In this document: positions 42,594 to 54,028 of the stretch, in pieces
How positions within the stretch are numbered: the first letter of the stretch is position 1
How the letters are laid out: every line of letters starts with the position of its first letter
Source: an uncultured Caulobacterales bacterium
Lineage (GTDB): Bacteria; Pseudomonadota; Alphaproteobacteria; Caulobacterales; Caulobacteraceae
Length of the DNA: 64,000 nucleotides
Direction of reading: 5' to 3'
NCBI GenBank assembly: GCA_903862425.1
Contig: CAIOYC010000009.1
Location: forward strand, 496,001 to 560,000
The notes under the pieces: model-generated
What the model saw: only the letters and a program-made list of their open reading frames with translations
The model's database searches: none
Told to the model about the DNA's origin: nothing
Made by a program: the position numbers and the translations under genes

Positions 42594-43411
42594 CCCAGAT
42601 AGGGCCGGTCGTGGACCCACTGGGACAGCAGCCATTTCTCGCCGTTCGAGGGCGACAGCCCGGCGTGCAGGGTCAGCGGGTCGGGCGCGCCTGAGGCGTC
42701 GACATTGGCGAAGTAGATCGCGCCGCCGGTCCCGGCTTTGGCCTTGAGGTCCGGTCGGCTGAACCAGGTCTCGCCGTCGTCGAACGCGTCGTTGAGATAG
42801 ATCAGGAAGGTGGCGATGCGCTGCGTGCGCCCGCCCGGCGGAAAATAGTCCACGTGCGGGCGAAATTCCTGGCCTGGCGAGTAGTGGAAAACCTGCGGCA
42901 ACTCGATCACCGCTTCGGGAACCTGGACCGCCAGCGCGGCGCGATGCCTGGCCAGCGCCGAGATGCAATCCAGGTCGTCCGTCGTGAAGGCGAAGGCGCC
43001 GTTGGTCCGGTTGTCGTTATAGGTTGTCTGACCGTGGTCGAGCGTGGCGGCCTGACTCAGCCGGCCGCGAGCCTGGTCGATCAGCCAGCCGCAGGCGGCG
43101 GGCGTCAACACACCGTCGATTCGGCGAACGCGCGGCGTCTCGCACAGCCGGTGGCGGGGCGGCAGGCGATCCGGGTCGCCCTCCGCATCCAGAATTTCGA
43201 GTTGGGCGCGCGCATGTTCCGATCCCTGTTCGACGGCGAGCCCAAGCAGGCGACGCGCTTGCGGCCAGTCCTTCGCCATCGAAGCGCCCAGGGCATGGAG
43301 CGTGGCGAGCAGGGCGGAGGCTTGGGCTTCGCCCGCGTCCGACAACAGCCGCAAGCGCGCCAGGCCGGCCGCCGTTTCGCGGCGCGCCAGCAGCGCTCGG
43401 GCCTCCTCCAT
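42590..43411 (-). CDS. 2OG-Fe(II) oxygenase, prolyl-4-hydroxylase type
   Basis: A 273-residue protein with two parts. Residues 1-80 form Sel1-like helical repeats (AGLARLRLLSDAGEAQASALLATLHALG, RRLLGLAVEQGSEHARAQL). Residues 95-270 are a P4Hc double-stranded beta-helix with iron ligands HxD in FRPHVDYFPP and a distal His in TLHAGLSPSNGEKWLLSQWV, whose Lys binds 2-oxoglutarate. It probably hydroxylates a proline or another residue on a protein partner recognised by the helical part. It ends two bases before the ABC-F gene, on the same strand. Confidence 0.88.
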   Translation of the reverse strand: MEEARALLARRETAAGLARLRLLSDAGEAQASALLATLHALGASMAKDWPQARRLLGLAVEQGSEHARAQLEILDAEGDPDRLPPRHRLCETPRVRRIDGVLTPAACGWLIDQARGRLSQAATLDHGQTTYNDNRTNGAFAFTTDDLDCISALARHRAALAVQVPEAVIELPQVFHYSPGQEFRPHVDYFPPGGRTQRIATFLIYLNDAFDDGETWFSRPDLKAKAGTGGAIYFANVDASGAPDPLTLHAGLSPSNGEKWLLSQWVHDRPYLG

Positions 43412-43413
43412 CG

Positions 43414-45300
43414 TCAGGCCCCGGCCGCCACGGCGTCATAGGCCTCGGCGGCGGCGATCCATTCGGCCTCGGCCTTGTCGAGCCGGGCCTGCGCCTTCTC
43501 GCGCTTGGAGGAGAGCTCCGTCGCCCGCGCGGCCTCGCGCAGATAGATGGAGGTATCGGAAAGAGCGTGGTCGATCTCCGCCACCTCGGCGGTGCAGCGG
43601 TTCATGGCCGCCTCGGCCGCCTCCAGCTTGCGTTTCAGCGGCCCGACCATGCCCGGATTGGCGGCCGGTTTGGGCGGGGGCGGCGGCGCGGCGGCGACTT
43701 CCGCTGGCTTTTCCTTCGGCGGCGATTTGCCGGCTTGCTTTACCCGGTCGAGCACGATCTTGGCGTAGTCATCCATGTCGCCGTCGAACGGTTTCACCCC
43801 GCCGTCCATGGCCAGCCATAGCCGGTCGGCCACCAGTTCCATCAGCGATCGGTCGTGGGTGATGAGGATCACCGCGCCCGAATAGTCGTTCAGCGCATCG
43901 AGGAGTGCGCGGCGGCTGTCGATATCCAGGTGGTTGGTCGGCTCGTCGAGGATCAGCAGGTGCGGCGCGCTCATGGCCACCTGGTTCAGCAGGAGGCGCG
44001 CGCGCTCGCCGCCTGAAAGGTTGGCGACGGTGGTCTCCTGCTTGTCGAAGCCCAGCCCCCACTGGGCCAGCTTGGAGCGGCGCGAACTTTCCGAGGCTTC
44101 CGGCATGGATCGGCGGATGATCTCCAGGGGCGTGTCGGTCGGGTCGAGGGCCTCGATCTGATGCTGATGGAACCAGCCCACCTGCATGCGCCGGTCCCGG
44201 TGCATCGACCCGGCCATGGGCTCCAGCGCGCCGGCGATCATCTTGGCGAAGGTGGACTTGCCCGCACCGTTGACGCCCAGCAGACCGATTCGGTCGTCGA
44301 GGTCGAGGCGCAGATTGAGCTTCCGGAGAACCGCCTTGCCGTCATAACCCACCGCCACATCCTCCAGCCGGATCAGCGGCGGTGCCAGCGGGCGGGCGGG
44401 CGAGGGCAGGGTGAAGGGCGCGACCCGCTCCTCGATGGAGATCGAGGTCGGCGGAAGCTTCTGCAGCATCTTCAGGCGCGACTGGGCCTGAGTAGCTTTG
44501 GACGCCTTGGCGCGGAAGCGATCCACGAAGGCTTGCATGTGCGCGCGCTGCACCTCGATCTTCACCCGCGTGGCGGCGGCAAGACGCGCCTTCTCCCCCC
44601 GCATACGCTCGAAGTCGTCATAACCGCCCGTATAGAGGTCGAGCTTGCCCTCCCGTACATGCAGGATGTAATCCACGGAATTGTTGAGCAATTCCCGGTC
44701 GTGGCTGATGATGATGGCGCTGTAGGGATACTTCTTCAGCCGCGCCTCGAGCCATAGCGCCCCTTCCATGTCCAGATAGTTGGTCGGTTCGTCCAGCAGC
44801 AGGAAGTCGGGCTCGGAGAAGAGGGCAGCGGCCAGGGCCACGCGCATCCGCCAGCCACCGGAGAAGTGCGACATGGGCCGGTGCATGTCTTCCTGGGTAA
44901 AGGAGAGGCCGATGAGGATTTCCGCGGCGCGGGAGGGGGCGCTGTCGGCGTCGATCTCTATCAGCCGGGCCCAGATCTCGCCCATCTCTTCCGGCTCGGC
45001 GGTCTCCAGCCGTGTCATCAGGTCGTGGCGTTCGAGATCGGCCTCGAGCACGGTTTCCAGCAAGGTGACCGGGGTGGCTGGATGCTCCTGCGCCACCTGC
45101 CCCACACGGGCGTTGCGCGGCGTGCCGATCTCGCCGCCGCCGGGGGTCAGTTCGCCCATGATCAGCTTGAACAGGGTGGATTTGCCAATGCCGTTGCGGC
45201 CGACCAGTCCCACCTTGGCGTTCTGCGGCAGGCTGACGGTCGCCTCGTCGAAGAAGCGCCGACCCCAGGCGTCGAACGTCAGGTCCTTGATATTGAGCAT
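43414..45300 (-). CDS. ABC-F family ATPase
   Basis: A 628-residue soluble protein with two ABC domains and no membrane part. The Walker A motifs are GRNGIGKSTL (near 35) and GVNGAGKSTFA (near 345). The signatures are FSGGWRMRVALAAAL and LSGGERARLLLNQVAM, with Walker B LLLDEPTNYLD and LILDEPTNHLD. The inter-domain linker with RVKIEVQRAHMQAFVDRFRAKASKATQAQSR and a C-terminal coiled coil match YheS/Uup-type translation factors that act at the ribosomal E site. It is probably a housekeeping factor rather than antibiotic resistance. Confidence 0.94.
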   Translation of the reverse strand: MLNIKDLTFDAWGRRFFDEATVSLPQNAKVGLVGRNGIGKSTLFKLIMGELTPGGGEIGTPRNARVGQVAQEHPATPVTLLETVLEADLERHDLMTRLETAEPEEMGEIWARLIEIDADSAPSRAAEILIGLSFTQEDMHRPMSHFSGGWRMRVALAAALFSEPDFLLLDEPTNYLDMEGALWLEARLKKYPYSAIIISHDRELLNNSVDYILHVREGKLDLYTGGYDDFERMRGEKARLAAATRVKIEVQRAHMQAFVDRFRAKASKATQAQSRLKMLQKLPPTSISIEERVAPFTLPSPARPLAPPLIRLEDVAVGYDGKAVLRKLNLRLDLDDRIGLLGVNGAGKSTFAKMIAGALEPMAGSMHRDRRMQVGWFHQHQIEALDPTDTPLEIIRRSMPEASESSRRSKLAQWGLGFDKQETTVANLSGGERARLLLNQVAMSAPHLLILDEPTNHLDIDSRRALLDALNDYSGAVILITHDRSLMELVADRLWLAMDGGVKPFDGDMDDYAKIVLDRVKQAGKSPPKEKPAEVAAAPPPPPKPAANPGMVGPLKRKLEAAEAAMNRCTAEVAEIDHALSDTSIYLREAARATELSSKREKAQARLDKAEAEWIAAAEAYDAVAAGA

Positions 45301-45401
45301 TTACGGGTCTGTCAGGCTTTGGGCGGGTTGGCGTTCTGGGAGGGCGTCGCTATAAGCCCGCGACCCTCCCCAAACCATAGACAAAAAGAAACCCGGACCC
45401 C

Positions 45402-47460
<2,059 letters not shown>

Positions 47461-47521
47461 TACCCGTTCAGTTGGAGACTAAGCGTACCGCGTAAAAAGA
47501 ACAGCAAACCCGGAGGGGCGC

Positions 47522-47926
47522 GTGACGACCGAATTGACCTACCTGGCCTGGACCCTTGTCCTCGCCGTCGTGCAGATCCTGTGGGCCGATGTGGCCCGCA
47601 CCGGCCAGTACGGCCTCAAGTGGAATACCGGCGCTCGCGACGAGGATATGCCGCCGGTAAAGCCCATGGTCGGGCGACTGCTGCGCGCCCAGGCCAATCT
47701 CTACGAGACCCTGCCCCTGTTCGCCGCGGCCGTGCTGATCGCCACCGTGGCGCACAAGGACGGATCGGCGCTCACTCTATGGGGCTGCCGCATCTACGTC
47801 TGGGGCCGGGTGGTCTATCTGCCGCTCTACGCCTTCGGGGTGCGTAATCTGCGTTCCCTGGTCTGGGTGGTGTCCTCCATCGGACTGCTGCTGGTCATCG
47901 CCGCCGTCCTGCTTCCGAGTTCTTAA
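47522..47926 (+). CDS. MAPEG-family membrane protein
   Basis: A 134-residue protein with four hydrophobic segments (about 6-24, 62-80, 86-104 and 111-130). The MAPEG hallmark R-x-x-x-A-x-x-N in GRLLRAQANLYETLPLF binds glutathione or lipid in eukaryotic relatives. The bacterial role is unknown, and related proteins are sometimes linked to glutathione-dependent detoxification. The start is GTG after a clear GGAGG. Confidence 0.9.
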   Translation: MTTELTYLAWTLVLAVVQILWADVARTGQYGLKWNTGARDEDMPPVKPMVGRLLRAQANLYETLPLFAAAVLIATVAHKDGSALTLWGCRIYVWGRVVYLPLYAFGVRNLRSLVWVVSSIGLLLVIAAVLLPSS

Positions 47927-47934
47927 GGAGACCT

Positions 47935-49344
47935 GTGACTCCAGCCGCCCGTCTCGCCGCCGCCATCGAGGTCATCGACCAGGTGAAGGCCGCCCGCGTG
48001 CCGGCGGACGAGGTGCTCAAGGCCTGGGGTCGCGCCCATCGCTTCGCCGGGTCCAAGGACAGGAAGGCGCTGGCCGAGATCGTCTATTCCGCCATGCGCG
48101 CGCGGGCCCGCTCCAGCTGGGCCATGGACGCCGATGACGGCCGGGCGCTCGTGCTGGGCTCTCTCCGATGGGGCGAAGGGCGGCCGAGCGACGAGATCGC
48201 CGCACTGTTCACGGGTGAGGCACACGCTCCGGAGCCGCTGACCGCCGAAGAGACTCTCCGCCTTGAGACCCTGCTCGATGACGCTCCGGGCTGGGTCGAG
48301 GCGGGCGTACCGGAGTGGATCGCCGGGCGGCTGAAGATCGAGTTCGGCGAGGCGTGGACTGCGGAGGCCCAGGCAGCGCTCATGCCCCGCGCGCCGGTGG
48401 ATCTGCGGGTCAACACCCTGCGCGGCGATGTAGACGGCGCCCTGCGTCTTTTGGAGCATGAGGAGGTGAAGCCGGATCGCACCGGCTTCTCCACCCTCGG
48501 CCTGCGCCTGCCGCCCGCCTTCGCCCGCGACGTACAGCAGCTTCGCGCCTTCACCTCGGGGTGGATCGAGGTGCAGGACGAGGGCAGCCAGATCGTGGCC
48601 GCTCTCGCCGGCGCCAAGCCCGGCGATATGGTGATCGACTACTGCGCCGGCGGCGGAGGCAAGACCCTGGCGCTCGGCGCCATGCTGAGACAAATATCCG
48701 CTCATCCCCGCGGAAGCGGGGACCCAGGTTCGAACGGCAACGCCGACGCCGACACCAAAAAAGCTTGGGTCCCCGCCTCCGCGGGGATGAGCGGCAGATT
48801 GATTGCCTCAGATGTGAATCCCAAGCGGTTGGCAGCGATGCGGGAGCGTCTCGCGCGTGCGGGGGTCGAAGCGGAAGTCCGTAAGCTCGGCCCCGAAGGC
48901 GAGGGCATGGACGATCTTGTCGGCCAAGCCGACCTGGTGTTCGTGGATGCCCCCTGCTCCGGCTCCGGAACCTGGCGGCGTCATCCGGAGAGCGCCTGGC
49001 GGTTGACGCCCGAGGCCATCGACCGGCTCTCAGCCCTGCAGGCGGCCATCCTCGCCCGCGCCGCCAGGCTGGTGAAACCGGGTGGGCGGCTGATCTATGT
49101 CACCTGCTCCCTGCTCGATGCGGAGAACGGCGCGGTGGCGAAAGCCTTCGCCGAAACCCATCCGGATTTCGCGCCTCGGCTCGTGGCCGAGGCCGCGCAG
49201 ACCCCCTTGCTCACCGACCACGCCCGCGAGCGCCTGACAGCCCTTGCGCAGGGCGGTCACAGCCTGCAACTCACGCCCCACCGTACAGGGACGGACGGCT
49301 TCTTCGCCGCCCTGTTCCAGAGAGCCTCCCGAGACCCCTCATGA
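47935..49344 (+). CDS. RsmB/NOP-family RNA cytosine-C5 methyltransferase
   Basis: A 469-residue SAM-dependent methyltransferase. An N-terminal RsmB-like helical region is followed by a substrate-binding part ([11 protein letters not shown]). The catalytic domain has motif [20 protein letters not shown], motif [18 protein letters not shown] and motif [13 protein letters not shown]; the two cysteines of motifs IV and VI are the catalytic pair. Between motif I and the next strand (residues about 255-287) it carries an extra segment encoded by an inserted palindromic repeat, making it longer than relatives. The start is a GTG nine bases after the MAPEG gene, and its stop overlaps guaA. Confidence 0.92.
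   Translation: MTPAARLAAAIEVIDQVKAARVPADEVLKAWGRAHRFAGSKDRKALAEIVYSAMRARARSSWAMDADDGRALVLGSLRWGEGRPSDEIAALFTGEAHAPEPLTAEETLRLETLLDDAPGWVEAGVPEWIAGRLKIEFGEAWTAEAQAALMPRAPVDLRVNTLRGDVDGALRLLEHEEVKPDRTGFSTLGLRLPPAFARDVQQLRAFTSGWIEVQDEGSQIVAALAGAKPGDMVIDYCAGGGGKTLALGAMLRQISAHPRGSGDPGSNGNADADTKKAWVPASAGMSGRLIASDVNPKRLAAMRERLARAGVEAEVRKLGPEGEGMDDLVGQADLVFVDAPCSGSGTWRRHPESAWRLTPEAIDRLSALQAAILARAARLVKPGGRLIYVTCSLLDAENGAVAKAFAETHPDFAPRLVAEAAQTPLLTDHARERLTALAQGGHSLQLTPHRTGTDGFFAALFQRASRDPS
48698..48794. repeat. Palindromic repeat element inserted inside a coding gene
   Basis: The two ends are inverted copies: the first 28 bases (starting CCGCTCATCCCCGCGG) match the reverse complement of the last 28 (ending CCGCGGGGATGAGCGG) with one difference. 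A middle of about 30 bases separates them. The element is read in frame as HPRGSGDPG ... [10 protein letters not shown]. Such peptides mark a palindromic element scattered through many alphaproteobacterial genomes. Confidence 0.88.
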
Positions 49345-50897
49345 CCGACACCGCATCGCACCAACGGCTGCTCATTGTCGATTTTGGCAGTCAGGTGACC
49401 CAACTCATCGCCCGGCGCGTGCGCGAGAGCGGCGTCTATTGCGAAATCTATCCCTATGACAAGATCGACGCAGGCTTCCTGAAGGCTTTCGCTCCGGCGG
49501 CGGTGATCCTGTCCGGCGGCCCGGCCAGCGTGCACGAGGCGCAGAGCCCGCAGGCGGATCCGGCCATCTTCGCCCTTGGCAAGCCGGTGCTGGGCATCTG
49601 TTATGGCGAGCAGGCGATGGCCGCGACCCTCGGCGGCGTGGTGGAGCCGGGAACGAAGCGCGAGTTCGGCCGGGCGGAAATCGAGATCATCGGCGAGAGC
49701 CCGCTGTTCGACGGTTTTTCGGACGCCGAGCCGGTCTGGATGAGCCACGGCGACAAGGTCACCGCCCTGCCGGAAGGCTTTCACGCCATCGCCGTCTCGT
49801 CCGGCTCGCCCTTCGCCGCCATCGCTGACGAGGCGCGGCAATTCTACGGCGTGCAATTCCACCCTGAGGTGGCCCACACGCCGCGCGGTGCGCTGATCCT
49901 GAAGAACTTCACCCACCGCATCGCCGGCCTGTCGGGCGACTGGACCATGGCCGCCTTTCGCGAGGAGCAGGTGCGCAGAATCCGCGAGCAGGTCGGCGCT
50001 GGCCGGGTGATCTGCGGCCTATCGGGCGGGGTAGATAGCTCCGTCGCCGCCGTCCTGATCCACGAGGCCATCGGCGAGCAACTCACCTGCGTCTTCGTCG
50101 ATACGGGGCTATTGCGCTCGGGAGAGGCGGATCAGGTGGTCAGCCTGTTCCGCAACCATTACAACATCCCGCTCGTGCATGTTGATGCGGGCGACGAGTT
50201 CCTCGGCGCCCTGGCGGGCGTCGCCGACCCGGAGACCAAGCGCAAGATCATCGGCAAGACCTTCGTCGATATCTTCGACCGCGAAGCCGCCAAGGTGGAG
50301 GGCGCCGCCTTCCTGGCGCAAGGCACCCTCTATCCCGACGTGATCGAGAGCGTCTCGGCCAAGGGCGGTCCTTCGCAGGTGATCAAGAGCCATCACAATG
50401 TGGGCGGCCTGCCCGAACACATGAAGCTGAAGCTGGTCGAGCCACTACGCGAACTCTTCAAGGACGAGGTTCGGGTGTTGGGCCGCGAACTCGGCCTGAA
50501 CGCCGCCTTCGTCGGTCGCCATCCGTTCCCAGGACCCGGCCTGGCTATCCGTATCCCCGGCGAGGTGACGCCGGAGAAGGTGGCGGTGCTGCAGCAGGCC
50601 GATCTGATCTGGCTCGACGAGATCCGCAAGGCGGGCCTTTACGACACCATCTGGCAGGCCTTCGCCGTCCTGCTTCCGGTGAAGACCGTCGGCGTGATGG
50701 GCGATGCGCGGACCTATGAGAATGTCTGCGCCTTGCGCGCCGTCACCTCCACCGACGGCATGACGGCGGACTTCTTCGAGTTTCCGTGGGACGTGCTCGG
50801 CCGCGCCGCCACCCGGATCGTCAACGAAGTGAAGGGGATCAACCGCGTGGTCTACGACGTCACCTCCAAACCCCCCGGCACCATCGAGTGGGAATAG
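49341..50897 (+). CDS. guaA: GMP synthase (glutamine-hydrolysing)
   Basis: A 518-residue two-domain enzyme aminating XMP to GMP. The class I glutaminase domain has the nucleophile cysteine in [15 protein letters not shown] (near 88) and His-Glu in [11 protein letters not shown]. The ATP-pyrophosphatase P-loop is [14 protein letters not shown] (near 228), and the C-terminal dimerisation domain ends [10 protein letters not shown]. It is coupled to the upstream methyltransferase gene by a four-base overlap. Confidence 0.98.
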   Translation: MTDTASHQRLLIVDFGSQVTQLIARRVRESGVYCEIYPYDKIDAGFLKAFAPAAVILSGGPASVHEAQSPQADPAIFALGKPVLGICYGEQAMAATLGGVVEPGTKREFGRAEIEIIGESPLFDGFSDAEPVWMSHGDKVTALPEGFHAIAVSSGSPFAAIADEARQFYGVQFHPEVAHTPRGALILKNFTHRIAGLSGDWTMAAFREEQVRRIREQVGAGRVICGLSGGVDSSVAAVLIHEAIGEQLTCVFVDTGLLRSGEADQVVSLFRNHYNIPLVHVDAGDEFLGALAGVADPETKRKIIGKTFVDIFDREAAKVEGAAFLAQGTLYPDVIESVSAKGGPSQVIKSHHNVGGLPEHMKLKLVEPLRELFKDEVRVLGRELGLNAAFVGRHPFPGPGLAIRIPGEVTPEKVAVLQQADLIWLDEIRKAGLYDTIWQAFAVLLPVKTVGVMGDARTYENVCALRAVTSTDGMTADFFEFPWDVLGRAATRIVNEVKGINRVVYDVTSKPPGTIEWE

Positions 50898-50936
50898 GCC
50901 GCGCCGGCCAGATTCTCCGACAGACGAGGAAACCCC

Positions 50937-51746
50937 ATGACTGACGCTGCCCAGACCACCTTCCGTTCTGATCTTCTCGCGGGGAAGGTCGCCTTCATCT
51001 CCGGCGGCACCAGCGGGATCAATCTCGGCATCGCCAAGCGGTTCACCGCCCTCGGCGCTCGTGTGGCCGTGCTCGGTCGCGACCCGGAAAAGGCCAGGCG
51101 CGCCGCCGCCGAGATCGACGCCGAGACCGGGACGGAAGGCGCCATGGCCCTCACCGCCGATGTACGCGACTACGCCGCCGTCGAGGCCGCCATGGCCAAC
51201 GCCGCCGCCGAGCTCGGCAAGTTCGACATCCTGATCGCCGGCCAGGCGGGTAACTTTCCGGCCCTGGCGCTGGGCATGAGCGCCAACGCCTTCAAGGCGG
51301 TGATCGACATCGACCTGATCGGCACCTTCAACCTGTTCCGCGCCGGGCATCAGCACCTGAACCTGCCAGGGGCGAGTCTGATCGCCATCACCGCTGGACA
51401 GGCCGTACGGCCGACGCCGATGCAGGCCCACGTCTGCGCCGCCAAGGCCGGGATCAACATCCTGCTGAAGACCCTGGCCATCGAGTGGGGCCCCATGGGC
51501 GTGCGGGTGAATGGCATCTCGCCCGGCCCTATCGAAGGGACCGAGGGTATGGCGCGCCTCGCCCCGACGCCCGAGATGGAGGCCATGATCAAGGGCGGCG
51601 CACCGCTGCGCCGCTATGGCCGCAAGGATGAGATCGGGGACGCGGCGGTCTATCTATGCTCTCCGGCGGGCCAGTATATCACCGGCACGATCCTGGACGT
51701 GGATGGCGGGACCGGCGTGGCCAACGGACGCTCCATGCCGTCCTGA
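50937..51746 (+). CDS. SDR oxidoreductase, 2,4-dienoyl-CoA reductase-like
   Basis: A 269-residue short-chain dehydrogenase. The cofactor motif is SGGTSGINLGIAKRF (near 20). The usual catalytic Tyr is absent: QAHVCAAKAGINILLKTLAIEWGPMGVRVNGISPGPIEGTEGMARL closely parallels peroxisomal 2,4-dienoyl-CoA reductase (DECR2), which also lacks it and keeps the lysine. It probably acts in beta-oxidation of unsaturated fatty acids. It lies 39 bases after guaA and may have its own signals; a GGAAACC ribosome-binding region precedes the ATG. Confidence 0.88.
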   Translation: MTDAAQTTFRSDLLAGKVAFISGGTSGINLGIAKRFTALGARVAVLGRDPEKARRAAAEIDAETGTEGAMALTADVRDYAAVEAAMANAAAELGKFDILIAGQAGNFPALALGMSANAFKAVIDIDLIGTFNLFRAGHQHLNLPGASLIAITAGQAVRPTPMQAHVCAAKAGINILLKTLAIEWGPMGVRVNGISPGPIEGTEGMARLAPTPEMEAMIKGGAPLRRYGRKDEIGDAAVYLCSPAGQYITGTILDVDGGTGVANGRSMPS

Positions 51747-51851
51747 TCGTCGTTGTGGCTCGTCGGGTCTACGTTCCGTTGCGTCAATCCTGTTGATGCG
51801 CGACGGAATGAAGCCTAGAGCGAGCCGCTCGCTATCCGCACCAAGATATCT

Positions 51852-52085
51852 ATGACCGAGCCTCCTCGCCGCCGCATCCTCACGCTCAAGGCCGTACCGC
51901 CGAAGCCAGCCCCGCCGCCGCAGTGGAAGTGCAAGCCCTGCGGCGCCGTGTTCGAGGTGGCGGACGCTCTGTCGGATGATGAGGTGATCCGCTGCGCCTC
52001 GTGTAATGCGCGCCTCGGCCTGGCCGGCGCCTTTCGGGAAACCGGCGATGCGCCGCGCGTGCGGGCCCGGAAGATTTCCACCTAG
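51852..52085 (+). CDS. Small zinc-ribbon-like protein
   Basis: Seventy-seven residues. A basic, Pro-rich N-terminus (PPRRRILTLKAVPPKPAPPP) is followed by a two-CxxC zinc ribbon, WKCKPCGAVFEV and IRCASCNARLG. No other domain is seen. It could bind nucleic acid or a protein partner. It is convergent with the TonB-family gene, with a shared hairpin between the stops. Confidence 0.7.
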   Translation: MTEPPRRRILTLKAVPPKPAPPPQWKCKPCGAVFEVADALSDDEVIRCASCNARLGLAGAFRETGDAPRVRARKIST

Positions 52086-52094
52086 ACGGCGAAA

Positions 52095-52116
52095 GCGCCC
52101 CGCGTAAACGGGGCGC
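52095..52116. terminator. Shared hairpin between convergent genes
   Basis: GCGCCCCG, loop CGTAAA, CGGGGCGC: eight perfect pairs placed between the two stop codons. No T tract is present on either strand, so it is a hairpin that may work with Rho or by RNA structure. Confidence 0.5.
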
Positions 52117-52122
52117 CGGACG

Positions 52123-52842
52123 CTAGGGTTTGACGGCGAAGCGGATGGGGATGTGCACCGTCCCGCCCTCGACCGGTTGGCCGTCCTCGGTCCTCGGGCT
52201 CATGCGGAAGATGCGCGCGGCCTTCATCGCCGCCTCGGCAAAGCCCCGGTTCTTGGGCGTTTCCCCCGAGATGGCGCAACGGGTGAGTTCGCCCTTGGCC
52301 GTGACGAAGCAGTCGAGGATGGCCTGCCCGCTGATTCCGTCATCGAGCGCGCGGGGCGGGTAGAAGTCAGCCAGCTGGTCAGCCGAAGGACGCGCCAGCC
52401 AGGTTGGGTTCTGGATCACCTTGGGCGCGGGAGGATTGTTTGGCTGTGTAGGGCCGGTATCGACGGGATGGGCGACGAACTCCGGCGGTCCCGGGTCGGT
52501 GTCGACGACCGTATTGGGATGGGGCGTCAGCGGGATCGGATCCTTGATCGGCAGGGGTTGGGGATTGAGAGGCTGGTGGACGATGACAGGCCTGGGCTGA
52601 CGCGGCGTGGACGGCGGCGGCAAATCCGGCGTCAGCTTGAAGGGCTGGATCTGGATGACAGGCCCTTCGACCGTCGGCGCGAGCGGCGGAGGGGCCATGC
52701 GCATGGTGTAGAGATAGGCCGCGCCGGCCAGGTGCAGGGCAAGAATGCCGCCGGCTATGGCGAGGGTGCGCGTGGACGGTCCTTTGGCCTGGCGGTCGGG
52801 ATCCCACGCGGAAAAGCCCGTGACTGGGCGTTCGATGACCAT
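52123..52842 (-). CDS. TonB-family energy transducer
   Basis: A 239-residue protein. A cytoplasmic N-terminus leads to one membrane segment (residues 28-48), then a long Pro-rich spacer ([24 protein letters not shown] and [10 protein letters not shown]). The TonB C-terminal domain (residues 150-239) contains [37 protein letters not shown]. It would energise receptors such as the one at 13-15 kb, but no exbB/exbD lie nearby. A strong AAGGGAGG ribosome-binding site and an AT-rich stretch (GATAATATAAC) precede it. Confidence 0.9.
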   Translation of the reverse strand: MVIERPVTGFSAWDPDRQAKGPSTRTLAIAGGILALHLAGAAYLYTMRMAPPPLAPTVEGPVIQIQPFKLTPDLPPPSTPRQPRPVIVHQPLNPQPLPIKDPIPLTPHPNTVVDTDPGPPEFVAHPVDTGPTQPNNPPAPKVIQNPTWLARPSADQLADFYPPRALDDGISGQAILDCFVTAKGELTRCAISGETPKNRGFAEAAMKAARIFRMSPRTEDGQPVEGGTVHIPIRFAVKP

Positions 52843-52919
52843 GAAAACCTCCCTTGATATGTTATATTATCCGATACGGTCTCATGAGTTTGCTGCGTCG
52901 TAAAGTGGGCGTCCTTCAC

Positions 52920-52954
52920 AAAAATGCGGCGGCCCATCAGTTCGATGCCGCCGC
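52920..52954 (-). terminator. Minus-strand terminator upstream of the TonB gene
   Basis: Read on the minus strand, GCGGCGGC and GCCGCCGC pair (eight pairs, 13-base loop) and are followed by ATTTTTG. No minus-strand gene ends here, so it seems to stop antisense transcripts crossing the amidase gene. Confidence 0.6.
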
Positions 52955-53023
52955 GTCGTTTGCGACGCTGGTCGGGTGGCGAGCTTGGCCTTAGGCTCCC
53001 TGCCAGACTCGGGAGAACTGCAT

Positions 53024-54028
53024 ATGATCCGGATATGGGGCGCGATGGCTGCGGCGCTGTGGGCCGGACAGGCGGGTGCGGCGACTTATCAGTTGCACGT
53101 GACGCCGCAGACCGTGGCATGGGGCAATTACGACGCCAAGGCCAAGCCGGTGCTGACGGTGAAGTCGGGCGATACCGTGGTGATCGACACCCTGCTCACC
53201 AACTCGCCCACCGGCCTGGAGAAGAACGGCGTGAAGCCGCAGGACGTGCAGCAGAGCCTGCGCGACGTCTATGACCAGGTGAAGGATCGCGGCCCCGGCG
53301 GCCACATTCTCACCGGCCCCATCGCCATCGAGGGCGCCGAGCCCGGCGACACGCTGGAGATCCGCATCCGCAAGATCGATCTGGCCATTCCCTATGCCTA
53401 TAACGGCTTCCGCTATGGGGCTGGCCTGCTGACCGACGACTATCCCTATGCGCGCACCAAGATCATCCCCCTCGACAAGCAGATGGGGGTCGCCCACTTC
53501 GCGCCGGGGATCGACATCCCGCTGCACCCCTTCTTCGGCTCCATGGGCGTGGCCCCGCCGGAGGGGTTCGGGCGCTATGACTCCACCCCGCCGACCATCA
53601 ATGGCGGCAATATGGACAACAAGTGGCTGGTGGCGGGCACGACCCTCTACCTGCCCGTTCACGCCCGGGGCGCGCTGTTCGAGGTGGGCGATGGCCATGC
53701 GGGGCAGGGGGATGGCGAGGTGGACGTCACCGCCATGGAGACCTCGCTGACCGGAACCTTCGAATTCATCCTGCACAAGGGGACGAAGCTGGCCTATCCG
53801 CGCGCCGAGACGCCGACCCAGTACATCTCCATGGGCTTCGACGACGACCTGGCCGCAGCCACCCGCAAGGCGGTGAAGAACATGGTCGAGTTCCTGGTCG
53901 CCGAAAAACACCTGAACCGCGACGACGCCTATATGCTGGTCTCCGTCGCCGGCGACCTGCACATCACCGAGGTGGTGGACCGCAACAAGGGCGTGCATGT
54001 GATGCTGCCCAAGGGCTTGTTCCACTAG
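53024..54028 (+). CDS. Exported acetamidase/formamidase-family protein
   Basis: A 334-residue FmdA/AmdA-family hydrolase (PF03069 type). A signal peptide (AAALWAGQAGAA, to about residue 15) marks it as periplasmic, unlike the classical cytoplasmic enzymes. Family blocks are VKSGDTVVIDTL, HILTGPIAIEGAEPGDTLEI, HPFFGSMGVAPPEG and VHARGALFEVGDGHAGQGDGEV. Substrate amide is unknown. A GGGAGAA ribosome-binding site precedes the ATG. Its stop overlaps that of asnB (CTAG). Confidence 0.9.
   Translation: MIRIWGAMAAALWAGQAGAATYQLHVTPQTVAWGNYDAKAKPVLTVKSGDTVVIDTLLTNSPTGLEKNGVKPQDVQQSLRDVYDQVKDRGPGGHILTGPIAIEGAEPGDTLEIRIRKIDLAIPYAYNGFRYGAGLLTDDYPYARTKIIPLDKQMGVAHFAPGIDIPLHPFFGSMGVAPPEGFGRYDSTPPTINGGNMDNKWLVAGTTLYLPVHARGALFEVGDGHAGQGDGEVDVTAMETSLTGTFEFILHKGTKLAYPRAETPTQYISMGFDDDLAAATRKAVKNMVEFLVAEKHLNRDDAYMLVSVAGDLHITEVVDRNKGVHVMLPKGLFH

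Noticed and set aside
47461..47521. Possible leader or riboswitch between guaB and the MAPEG gene
   Set aside because: Only 61 bases, no stable stem or aptamer-like motif; simply holds a GGAGG ribosome-binding site.
49341..50897. GuaA glutaminase motif CYGEQ instead of the more usual CYGMQ
   Set aside because: The nucleophile cysteine and neighbouring glycine are intact and this position is known to vary; not considered functional change.
50937..51746. SDR protein apparently missing its catalytic tyrosine
   Set aside because: The surrounding sequence matches 2,4-dienoyl-CoA reductases of the DECR2 type, which naturally lack this Tyr.
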